From assembly GCA_003008705.1 (NCBI GenBank), contig PDUO01000002.1:1010898-1074897 (forward strand): DNA of 64,000 nucleotides, read 5' to 3'. The stretch comes from Pezicula radicicola (taxonomy: Eukaryota; Ascomycota; Leotiomycetes; Helotiales; Dermateaceae). The translations under genes were made by a program, and so were the position numbers. Shown here in pieces: positions 33,687 through 44,152 of the stretch. Within the stretch, counting starts at the first letter, position 1; the number at the start of each line of letters is the position of its first letter. The notes beneath the pieces were generated by a model. It was not told the origin of the DNA. It searched no databases and saw nothing but the letters and a program-made list of their open reading frames with translations.

Positions 33687-35229
33687 CTAAGACACCACAG
33701 CAAACTCAAAAGCATATGCAGTCACAGTATCTGTCTGATATACGGGGAAAGTAACACTATTACCCGTATATGTATGCCCATAATAACCCAAATCAGTGGG
33801 CGCATCAACTTCTGCGTAGTGATCACTATTTGGGAACGGGAAGCCCCAGGTATGAATCTCCAACGTTCCTGCTGTCGGTAAACCAACGGCTGATAAGCCA
33901 TTAATTGTAATCTGCCAAGTGCCTGTTTTGATTCTCACTCCAGTCAAGACACGAACCAGATCCGTACCGACGGTGGCGTAGGTGTCGAGAAGTAGATCAC
34001 TTGATGGAGAAGTTCCGACTCTATGTCCTGTCATGTTGAGATTGTAGTACTTGTAGACCTGGTAGTCGCCATTAGGGAAATATCCCGTGCCGGTAGAATC
34101 GTCTACGTTGGTCTTAGAAAGGAGAGAGGCAAGGAAGTCGTGTAGTTGTAAACCTGAGAGCCAGTTTCCTCGCAAACCGATAGCGTTGACACGTTCGAGT
34201 TGCGCAATCCACCATGCCGATCCGCTGGGTACTTGTTCGGCATATGTGGAATACTCGTCTATATTGAGAGGCTTGATGGGAAGATTATATTGCTTGAGGA
34301 GTTGTAAGAGTCCTGCTTGTGCCGATTCCATGTCTCCTCCGCCTGGTATTCCATATTAGTTTTGCTTATCCGAGAGACAATAGAGTAAGATAGACTTACC
34401 GCCCTCCATATGCCAGACCCATTGATCAGGTACAGTTTTATTGGCACTGACAAATGCCATGAAGTTGTTCCACCATGTGCTACTGATTGGCTCTGCGGCA
34501 GCGGCAGGGCCGATGAGCAAAACATCTGGCCACTCTGCTCTCAAGCGTGCATATGTTCTTCCCCACATCTGTAAATATTGGTCCTGAGTACGAGTTCCCC
34601 AAAAGTAACTTAGGTCCGGTTCGTTCCATATATCAATTGATAAACCGTCCGTTGCATCGTTGGCATTCATATCTGAGATCCATTGAGTCAAGTAGTTATC
34701 CCAGCTAGTCCAGTCTCCATTATCGCCGGGATATGGTGCTGAGGAGTTTTGTGTTCCATCGGCACCCCATAAATCATGAATGAGGAAGATGAACTTGGCG
34801 CCGTGTTGCCTTGTAGTTTTGTAGTTGGACAACGCAGAAGCAAATCGGACTTTGTATTCATTAAGTCCCCAGATCCACTGTCAATAAGCAATATTAGCAC
34901 AATCTCTTGTTCTAGATTTTATTGGGGCTACCCATCAAAGTCCCGGTTTGTTGTTAACAAAAAGAAAGATCAAGCATTTTACATACCCCTCTTCCCGGAG
35001 CTGGGACTTGGGCTCCTCCTGCTCTCGCGTAATTGAAACCCATGTTGGTATAGAAGCTGTCAGGAATCTGGTTTGCAGTGTCGGGAATTCCATACAAGAC
35101 TCCGGACGCGAGGTGAGCAGGCGTACCAGTGTTGTTACTCAGCGTAACTACAGAGGTACCGGCGACTTGTCGAGCTGTTGGACCAGCCACGGCAGATGCT
35201 GTCAGAAGAAGAGCGAGTAATGAATACAT
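33687..35229 (-). CDS. Secreted GH39-type glycoside hydrolase
   Basis: Three exons: 35229-34987, 34877-34400 and 34342-33687, 458 residues. The start MYSLLALLLTASAVAGPTAR is a clear signal peptide with cleavage likely after AVA. The catalytic (beta/alpha)8 part shows FNYARAGGAQVPAPGRG, WIWGLNEYKVRFASALSNY, then the acid/base in IDIWNEPDLSYFWG (Glu near residue 167) and the probable nucleophile in PLNIDEYSTYAE (Glu near 270), the clan GH-A arrangement. GH39 enzymes include beta-xylosidases and arabinobiose-releasing exo-enzymes; the substrate cannot be read from sequence. The C-terminal 180 residues look like a beta-sandwich domain. It stands near a GH127 gene and a sugar transporter, which suggests an arabinose- or xylose-containing substrate. 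Confidence 0.85.
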
Positions 35230-35809
35230 GGCGAAGAAGCCTATGGTGCTGCTACAAAAGACGCAATTGAAGACAGACAACTTACCGTTCAGCACGCGCA
35301 ACTTACCGTCTTTATATAATTTTTTGCAGCTATACCCAGAGCTTCCGGCAAAAGAACATACTTTTTAGTCTTTCTGGCATCACAGAAGAGGCCCTTCCTC
35401 CGGCAGTCCGCATCCCAGTTTTCCCCAGGCCCCGCACCCCAGATGACCGATTTAACATGCCAATCGGGGATGATGGATCTTGGGGTAAACTTCGCGTACC
35501 TGTCAACGACTCACCGTTCTGGTCACCATCTAGGAAATTTATGGGATTCATTCTACGCTCGCTAACCCACTCGACGCTCCGTAGCGTGAACCCCTTGATT
35601 AGCCCGCGCCACTTCTCCTCTTCTAGAATAACTTGGATTCAGCTTCCGGTGGGGGGGCAATCGACTTCAGCCATCGTGACAACTGACACCACATTTCTCA
35701 TCTTCTCCTCATTTTTCCAATTGGCGCGCGTATTATGCGCTCTACCCATCTGTTCACCAATGCAGCCCCATTCCCGCTATGAGCATCAATACCGCGGCCC
35801 AAGAGCCTA
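35230..35809. promoter_or_regulatory. Promoter side of the GH39 gene
   Basis: About 0.58 kb between the signal-peptide ATG and the left end of the mariner relic. It holds TATATAA at 35311-35317 on the + strand (TTATATA on the coding strand) about 85 bases upstream of the ATG, and a GGTGGGGGGGCA run near 35648. No gene. Confidence 0.45.
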
Positions 35810-37066
35810 ACGAGCCTGCCGACACTAGTCTGTGGACTTCAGGGTGTTTTTACCCCGCTAAAACCACCAAAACCACCACTATAATGGCCACCACTCCACC
35901 ACTTCAAGACCATAAACCAGGCTTCGAAATCCCTACTAAAGATAAGGAGGCTATACACCAATTGTATGGCTTTATAAAGGTACTAGTTTTAGCTCTAATA
36001 AGTTAATATCAACTAGGAAAATCAATGGTTAATCGAATCCTAAATTATAAAGTACTAGAGTAGATTCGCCTAATAAGAACAGGACCAAAACTCCTCTTAA
36101 ATAATCAATAAGTTAATACTATTATCGAATATTGCTCTGAATCTTAGGAGTATCGAATCCTTGACTATATAGTACTATATAACGAGTTAGAATTAGAGTA
36201 TAGCCTAAAAATACTTAAACAACGGCTTAAATAATATGGTTACCTTTGATATATTATATACTAGAAACCCTACCTTACATAGATTCAAGTAATACGACGA
36301 CTACTTTAGGGGCTTAAGTATATATTCTAGAGGAAAGAGATAGAGTAGAGGTATATTCTCTAGTTAGATAAAGTTATATTCTTAGTTAGTGGTTATATAG
36401 TAAAGTAGAGGGTTATAAGGAATAAAAACGAGCGATATTATAATAATTATATCTAATACTAATTTCATCGAGGATATACAATACCTATAAATACTTAGGG
36501 GGTTATTAGATATAACTATAAGAGTACATTAGTCTTCCTTAAGGGATCTAGTAAGAAGGGAGCCTTTATACAAGTCGATTATAAAGTATAAGTACTATTA
36601 CTATATATAGTCTCTATTTTAGAGGACTTTGGAGAATATATATATACCCTTGGGATAGAGCCTTTATTTATAGAGGATAGGAACTCTATATATGGCTATA
36701 AGTCAAAGAAGAACTACTGTACCTTATTCCAATTAAAATATAGTATTATATTATTCCCTCATCCTTCTATAAGTCCGGATATAAATCCTATTAAGAAGTA
36801 TTGGCGTTATATTAAGTAGGTACTCCATAGACAAAGGAAACAACTATAAACAGAAGAGGAAATGAGACAGGCTATGATAGAGGAATGGGATCGGATTCTA
36901 CAGGAATGGATAAATACATTAATTGATAAGCAAGAGTATTGGGTTCATGTATTAGTAGAGCGTTCTGGCTGGTCTACTCCTAATTAAATTGAATTATTGT
37001 ATACTACTAATATATTTTCGTGGGGTTCAATGCCCTGAAGTCCACAGACTAGTGTCGGCAGGCTCG
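35810..37066. mobile_element. Degraded Tc1/mariner element with about 34-bp terminal inverted repeats
   Basis: The left end (35811-35844) CGAGCCTGCCGACACTAGTC and on is repeated as its reverse complement at the right end (37033-37066), and TA dinucleotides flank both sides (35808-35809 and 37067-37068), the mariner target-site signature. The inside is extremely AT-rich and full of stops. Near the right end a + strand remnant reads SISPDINPIKKYWRYIK, the DDE-transposase block just before the last acidic residue, followed by MRQAMIEEWDRILQEW and ERSGWSTPN at the C-terminus. Length 1.26 kb suggests loss of part of a normal element. C-to-T decay suggests repeat-induced point mutation. It cannot be autonomous. 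Confidence 0.85.
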
Positions 37067-37353
37067 TAAGAGCCGAAGAGGCGACACAGCCTAGAAGTCG
37101 GATCACCCACAGGTGTGAACGCGGGCCGATGGGGAGTCACCTGAGGATGTAAGCTAAGCTTGCTTGCGCCTGAAGCAGTTGATATGGGCAGTGGGTATAT
37201 TGCACGAAGTCAGGGATTCCAGCAATTCTGTTCACACTAGAGCGCAATGCATTCTCTAAGTATCTATGTTCATACATCGAAAGGGAAAACAGCCATGCCA
37301 AGATTTACCTTCCGATGCCCCCCCACTCTGTCATCTTTATCAGTTCTATCCGA

Positions 37354-39729
37354 TCAGCCTTTTCTTCGAAGGCCGACCCGCATATGACCTTCAAAAGTTC
37401 AAGTCAGCAGAAGATCCGTTATAGGACAAGGCATTTTAACGGCGAAAGCACGTCTACGGCTTCGAACTTAAGATTTCACGTACCTTTTCCGCCTCTATTC
37501 GCTCGCAACGCATATGGGATGAAGTTCAGCTTCTCAACTTTGGGCTGTTTCTTTTCCGTAACGGCACCGAGGGGAAGATGTGGAGCAGAGCTTTCGTCAA
37601 TCGCCATGAAAGAAACAGCGTCGTGGGCCGTCAGGGCTACATATGGCTCTCCAAGGACTGAATCCGATACTAAAGTCTCCGTTATGCTACTGGCTGGGTC
37701 GAAACATAGGGTCTCCATGAAAAGGTCAGCTTTGATGACTTGAATGTCAATATTTCCATACCTTAAAGTGGTCCTCAACCCAGGAATTGTCAAAATCCTC
37801 TACACAATATATCAAGGGACCTCTAGCTACGGCCACGACATTCTGGTTGGTGTATGGATGAGGTGAGACAAGGCGTATCCTCAATGGAATACTTAATCGA
37901 AATCTTGGGTTCAATTTGAGCCAATCTGAGGAAAGGCTCAGATACCCCTTTTCGACCTGGGCATCCGAACTGGGTGTTATCTTTGAAAATCAGCATCTGG
38001 AGAGCATTTAGTTTTGGGGTTTCTCACCTCCCAGTCCTCTGCCCATTCAGGAATCCGTAACCTAATGGTGGTTGCTATATCCTTTGGGCTTTTCAAGTCA
38101 AATTCAATGTCACCCTCCCAAGGCCAGTTTGATTTCTGCTCTAGTTCAACAGCGCCTCTTGCAGTGTTGATCTTTAAAACCGCAGAACTAAACAAGTGCA
38201 CATTCACTTGAACGGCGTCTTGCTCCTCATCCACCGAAGATGTCCAGAGATAGCCTCCAATGTACCCCAGAAGTCTGGTTACATTTGGAGGACAACAAGC
38301 GCAGGTAAACCACTCGGCTCGTTTCGAGAGATCATTATCGCTGGAGGCGAGCTGATTGACATACGTAAATTGTTCTCCGCTGGTCGACATCCCCGTCATG
38401 ACTGTGTTGAAGAAACACAGTTCCATGATGTCAGCGAATTTACCATTTAGGTCGACCTACGCAATTTAATATACAAGCTGCTTAGCAACGTTATTCTCAC
38501 TTACCTGGAGAAGCCTCTCCGCAAGCATCATAACGCCGATTGATGCACAGGTTTCAGCGTAACATCCACCTTCATCCGTGCCTTGGGGCAAAAAATAGTC
38601 GATACCGAAGCCCTCCCATTGCTTTTGAGCACCAATACCGCCTGTCAGGTACATTTTTCTATCGACCATATTGGACCAAAGACGCTCCAGCGCCAGTTTT
38701 AGGGGGCCTGAGTTCTTAATTCGAACGAGGTCAGCCACCGCAGTGAGAAGATACATCGCTCGGACAGAATGGCCATCTATGCTCTCTTGCTCTACGATTG
38801 GTTTATGCGCTTGCTGATACCTAAAGAACGTCAGTCCTATTGCCTCAACGTAATTGGGGTCGTCACATACCAATAAGCCTTCTTTACAGGGTAATAGCCT
38901 GGCGTTTCATTTTCTCGGTCTCCACGAGACTCAGCTTCCACATCGTAATAGTGACGGCCGTCTTGGCCATTCGGATTTCCTCGCTCCTCCAGAAAGAACT
39001 GCGCGAGCTCCAAGTGCTTGGGATCCTTCGTCCTGTCAGACAACCGCAGAAGAGCAAGCTCTATTTCGGGATGGCCAGGATATCCGTGCCTTGCACTTGG
39101 CCCAAATTCTTTGTAAAATAAGTCTACATATTTTAGTATGGGCTCCAGTAGTAAGTCATTCCCGTATAGCTGATTATGGGCAAGTGCCGCCTCGATCAAA
39201 TGTCCTGCATTGTACCTATATTATTTATTTTTGGCTGGTTTCAACATAGGTAGAGCTATTTCTCAACTTACAGCTCGTGAAGGTCTCTCAAATTTGTAAA
39301 CCTGCCTTTGGGATCCACTACCGTGAAGTGGATGTTCAGATAGCCGTCAGGCTGCTGCGCAGATCTGATCATCTCCACGAGTTCTTTTACAGCAGAATCA
39401 ATCTCCTCGTTTGGCTTCCAGGCAAGGAAATAGCATGCGCCCTCTATCCATTTTGCTACATCGGAATCCCAGAAGAGGTGGTTCGGGACAGGCCAGGTAT
39501 TCGGTTCATCATCATAGGAAGGATGCCATTTCAGCTTAAATGCATCATATCTGCCCGTTTCTTTCAAGACTTTCAACTGATACAACAATGTCTTCGAATA
39601 AACAACCTCCCGCTTCTTACTAATAAAACTGGGAGATGAGAAGCTGGTGTTATGAAAAGCAGTTTGAGGATACGCCATGGCGAAATATTGGCTTGAAGCA
39701 CGAAGGCTTTTTGCGACTTTCCACAACAT
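37354..39729 (-). CDS. GH127 family glycoside hydrolase (beta-L-arabinofuranosidase type)
   Basis: Seven exons: 39729-39272, 39215-38871, 38820-38505, 38456-38028, 37980-37762, 37712-37484 and 37388-37354; 676 residues. An ATG at 39678 (MAYPQTAFHNTSF) matches family starts better and would give 659. No signal peptide, so the enzyme is cytosolic. Blocks: LFWDSDVAKWIEGACYFLAW, YNAGHLIEAALAH, YLTGGIGAQKQWEGFG, and the metal/catalytic residues GGCYAETCAS (Glu and Cys) with FTCACCPPNVTRLLGYIGGY (three Cys), equivalent to the zinc-thiolate site of HypBA1. The tail YALRANRGGKGHMRVGLRRK closes over the last intron. GH127 removes beta-L-arabinofuranose from small oligosaccharides or glycopeptides. It is divergent from a sugar transporter 0.39 kb away. 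Confidence 0.9.
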
Positions 39730-40122
39730 AAGTAAGAGAAAATGATCTCAAGTGTTGGATTTGCCGTTCTTCAGCGCCGCAGCGCAGTGCGATACAATGA
39801 TTTGATTGGGAAATGCAACCGAAGCGGGTTACCCGGAGAAGGTAGTTTGAAAGGGTTTACAGGGCCGCTCCGGTGGGCTGCCCCCACCTCAGTCTTGTCC
39901 GTTACTGTCCCTTGGTCTTTCTTCCTCAGAAAGAGTATGTGACAGGGATTTTGGTGCAGCTGGATTCCGGTGGGCGTAAGCGAACCTGCGGGGTTAGCCA
40001 ATATCAGATGCTTGTTGCAATGAGTATATAACTATCCTTGGCTCTTCCTATTCTCTGCAGCCGTTTTCCCTTTATCCCAGGATACCTTTCTAATAATTTT
40101 AAAGTGTGCAAGGTCTTGCAAA
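39730..40122. promoter_or_regulatory. Shared divergent promoter, GH127 and sugar transporter
   Basis: The 393-bp gap separates two outward-facing start codons. It holds three CreA-type SYGGRG hexamers: CCGGAG at 39833-39838, CTCCGG (reverse) at 39868-39873 and CCCCAC (reverse GTGGGG) at 39882-39887. It also holds TTAGCC at 39994-39999, the reverse of the XlnR-type core GGCTAA, overlapping a CCAAT at 39998-40002. Paired CreA sites fit carbon catabolite repression. These are short motifs; function is inferred. Confidence 0.5.
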
Positions 40123-42171
40123 ATGGGCTACTTGCAGAGATTCATTCCCCCCAACGATCGCTATGCGGCAATTCTATTATATGGATTAGTTTTCAGTCTC
40201 TGCTTTAATGGCTATGACGCGGGGATTATGACTGTCATTCTTGCTGATAAGCAATTTCAACAATACTACAATGTGGACTCGAACCGGTCTGGAGTTATTG
40301 GGACAATTCCGTGGGCGACGACCGGTAAGTCGGAGACTGCGAGTCAACTGGTACTTCGAGTAACTAAACTATGCATAATAGGTCTGGCCCAGCTCTGTAT
40401 TGGTGGACCACTTGCAGGTTGGGTGGGACGTTTATGGGCACTGAGAATTTCCATTAGTACCATGATAATTGGCGTGTAAGCAACAGCACTTTTTCCTTGT
40501 TTTAGAGGAAGAGCTTCACTGACTAGATTCAGTGTTATTCAAGTAGTTCCGAATACCTATGGTGTTCTGATTCTGGGCCGTTTGATCGCGTGGGTGCAAT
40601 AAACCTCCACGAACGCAGGCTCTAATGCAGCTTTCTAGTGGATTAGGATTCGGTTGCCTCTATATTGCAACGAATCTCTACGTTGCAGAATGTGCACCGA
40701 GGATGTTGCGAGGAAGTTTTGTTGGAACTGTATCCCAATTCGGCTATCAACTTGTTAGTCTCACGTTCTCGGAGTAAATTTGCCCTTTATGGGTTGAGTT
40801 TACTCATTGCTCTTGAATCATGTTTGAGTTACTCCCGATATTTAACAGGACAAGTAAACTAACTCCGAGTTTCTAACTACAGGGAACGTTCCTTGCGTTT
40901 TGGGCGGGCTACGGAATGTATGAAGGTCCTTTTGTATAAAGGTAGATAGTGCCTACTAACCATGATTAGGTCCTTCCATCAATCACCATATAATATCGCT
41001 TGGCGTATCAGCAACGTAATTCAGATCCCAATTGGTCTATTCTTCGTAATAATCTCCTTCTGGTATCCCGAATCACCTCGTTGGCTCATCGAGAAATATC
41101 CCGACCATCCAGAACGAAGTCTCCACACCCTCGCTAAGATCCGTTCTGGAACTCCCACTGATGAGCATGTCCGTCTCGAATTTCACGAGCTCATCACCGC
41201 GTACGAGTACAGAAAGAAATACAAGGGAGGTTACCGAGGATTATTTTCAAGCAAAGGAATGCGGAAGAGACTCGCCTATGGTGTATATGCGATGGGTTTG
41301 CAACAATTTGGTGGAATTGCTGCTCTCACCATTTATGCAGCTCTTATTTACGAGTCTCTTGGTTGGAACAAAGGCCATCAAGCACTTGCCATCAACGGTA
41401 TTCAAGCATCACTTCAATTGGTCATTGTTCTCGTAAACACCTTCACAGTCGACAAATTTGGAAGAAAGGCACTGCTCATCGCCGGATTCTCAATTCAGGC
41501 ACTCGCTTTACTGATTCTTTCATGTTTGACGACTGCCTACCCTGAGAATCAAAATAAACCTGCGGCTGTCGTTGAAGTTGCTATGTTGTTTATCGTGGGG
41601 CTGACATACTGCTGGAGTAATGGACCTATCACACCTGCTATTGCCACTGAAATCTTCCCGCAGGTAAGTTTCAAAGAGTCTTTCATGTCAAACTATTTTT
41701 TGAGTCACGTACTGACACTCAATAAAGGAAGTCCGAGATAAAGCATTCGGTCTCTCCCTTCTCGGTGAAACAGTCTGTCTTCTCGCCCTAACCCAACCAT
41801 GGCCTCGATTCAACAGCGAAGTAGGAGGGAAATCCTACTGGCTACTGTTTGCACTAAACGTGGTAGCACTCGTAAGTTTCTCCCCCATCTCCGAAACCCA
41901 AATATCCAATAGAAATATACGAAAGTGCTAATTGCCAAACGTACTCAAGGTCTCAGTAATTGTCATCCTCCCAGAAACAAAAGGCATGTCCCTCGAACGT
42001 ATGGATAAAGTATTCGGTGAAGTGGATGCAGTAGCCGCTGGTGAAGATGAGGGTGCTGCTGATAAGGTCGAGGCTCTTACTTATGGGGAGACTGTACCTG
42101 GTGTTACGACTATAGGTGATGAGAAGAAACAGGTTTCGCCGACGAGTCATGTTGAGAGAAATGTTGAGTAG
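40123..42171 (+). CDS. MFS sugar porter
   Basis: Eight exons: 40123-40324, 40382-40475, 40533-40589, 40639-40753, 40883-40917, 40970-41663, 41728-41871 and 41950-42171; 520 residues, normal for a 12-helix sugar porter. Family motifs: GYDAGIMTV in helix 1, VGRLWALRIS, GRLIAGLGFGCLYIATNLYV, WYPESPRWLIEKYP, GLQQFGGIAALTIY, DKFGRKALLI and LPETKGMSLERMDKVFGEVD. The family moves mono- or disaccharides by proton symport or facilitated diffusion at the plasma membrane. The cytosolic tail after PETKG is acidic. Next to a cytosolic GH127 it may import an arabinose-containing disaccharide, though a hexose or pentose is equally possible from sequence alone. All eight junctions close in phase. Confidence 0.92.
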
Positions 42172-44152
42172 GAAGGATTTTGTCCTGCAGTTTATGTGAT
42201 TTGAACGAGGTTAAGATTTAGGTCTTGCTTGTGAAGGGGTTGATAGCTTCGGACTTATTATTTATTTCTTAGAGATAAATAAAGATGATATCCGTAACTA
42301 TGCGCTCATTAAATTGGGCAAAGTAACCTACTTGAAACAACACAACTTTTGGGTAACTATAGTACTAGATTCGCTTGACTACTTCGTAGCTAAAAATTCA
42401 TGAAATTACACCCTGTAATATTTAGTAAATAAGGACTTTGATGTAGACAAAGTCTTAAATATTATTTGAAAGGTTACCCTAAAGCGACTTCTAGAGAACC
42501 TCGATTGAGAAAACGTATACGAACAAAATGAATTACGTGTATAAGCTTTTGTTGAATGGGCACAATATAAGTGGGTAGCAACATGTGGTGGCAATAGGGT
42601 TTGTATTGTGTTCTGTGTGGAAGCTAGAGTGCTAGAATGGGCCTACTTGTGTGGGCAATCACATGACTATTCCCATATATTCACTATGTTCAAGAGTTTT
42701 AAATCAAGTACCCGGATTAAGTGAGTTACTTAAATTTAATAGGACATATTTTAATTTATAAAAGAATATTCGTCTCTTTAACCTCGTAGTTCTTAGTCCT
42801 AGTCCTAGTCTTAGTAGTTACTTTTAGTTACTTAAACTAAGGTAGGTAATTTGAAAGGATATTTAAATCGTTGCTATCTATGGTTATTCCCAGGTTGCGA
42901 AAGCTTAATGTCGCTTTTAATGGAAGGAATTTGGGTATTAGAATGGTAGGTAGGTAGGTAGGTATGTATGGTAGAATTTAGTGTCGCTTAAATGGTAGTC
43001 GACTAAGGAACCCAATTTGGTAAGAGGAAGGAACTCACAGGGTGTGCCTTCCTATTGTAAAAAGGTAAGGTACCACTAGTGCTCCTCCAGAGTAAATATA
43101 CTCCTCCTTCTTCCTCCACCTAGGCAAAAAACAGATATACAGAAAAGGCAAGTAAAATTGAAGCAGTTACCTTTTTCAAGAGAAGGTTACTAGCATAGGA
43201 TACAAAGATGAGCCAAAGGAAGAGAGGAGATTGTGATTGAACGAGAGGAACATGTTCCGACGTATTAACAGGACAGCTGAGAAAAAAGCTAAGGGACCGG
43301 CGAAGGGAAAGGCCGGCAGGAAACCCGAAACCGAACACTAGAGAAAACTTCGGATTGCTCGATACCACAAGAGACGACAGGATCGAGGGAACAAACATGG
43401 CATTCGTAGAAGCAAAGATACGCCTACGCCTACAGAGACATGCAAAGAGGTTTCGGTGATTGTGTGTGCGCGACACAGCTGGAGCATGGGGGCAGACGTC
43501 ATACAACACACTCATCAAGGAAATGAGGTGGTGGGAAGAAAGTACATTGCAGATTTCATCCGACAGCCAATCCTGACAACAAAGTCAATTGCGTGGAACG
43601 ACAGAGCGGCATGGGAGCCGTTACCTTGGGCACCAGATATGTTACACAATCGACCCATGCAGCTCGGTGCTCGTGTTGGACATACAAATAATGAATTCTG
43701 TGATTTTTTTGGCACAAGACTAAACGGTAGTCAAGTCACCATCTTAATGAGAGGAATCGATGGAGGCTCAGAAAATCCAGGTAGATGGATGCTGCTATAT
43801 ACCAGGTATACTAACCTAAAAATCAGCATAGCGCTCACGGTTACGGAGTAGGATGGTTTATTTTTGACCGTAAGGTGGACAGATATAAGAGATAGATTTG
43901 AGTAACTTACTTGATTTGAATAATATTAAATATAGAGGATAGTTACGTGATCGTCCTCCTCTGGCTACTACAAGTATGCACATTTCCACACACTAGTTCC
44001 TTACAGAATGCAGCTCCACTTTTTCCACCCATATGTTGCTCCCAATAACCTTGATATTCAACAGATGACTCGCTTGATTTGAATAGCGCGTTGCTTAATG
44101 CAGGTATTTGATTTAACAACCTGAGGTTTATGATTTCTCTCGTTTAGTTGAA
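42172..44152. other. Intergenic, 2 kb, repeat-bearing
   Basis: A GTAG tetranucleotide run lies at about 42946-42964. Dispersed-repeat words appear near 42700-42740, 43895-43925 and 44060-44160. Overlapping frames at 43120-43518 (minus) and 43456-43851 (plus) are open for over 130 codons each but show no recognisable domain, and I do not call them genes. Confidence 0.5.

Noticed and set aside
35811..37066. A functional transposase gene in the mariner element
   Set aside because: The interior has many stops in every frame; only short C-terminal blocks are readable.
37315..37743. 143-codon + strand open frame
   Set aside because: It lies antisense to the last three exons of the GH127 gene, whose spliced frame matches the family; the + frame has no domain.
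43120..43851. Two overlapping frames of over 130 codons on opposite strands
   Set aside because: No domain, no plausible splicing partners, and each explains the other only as a shadow; no evidence favours either.
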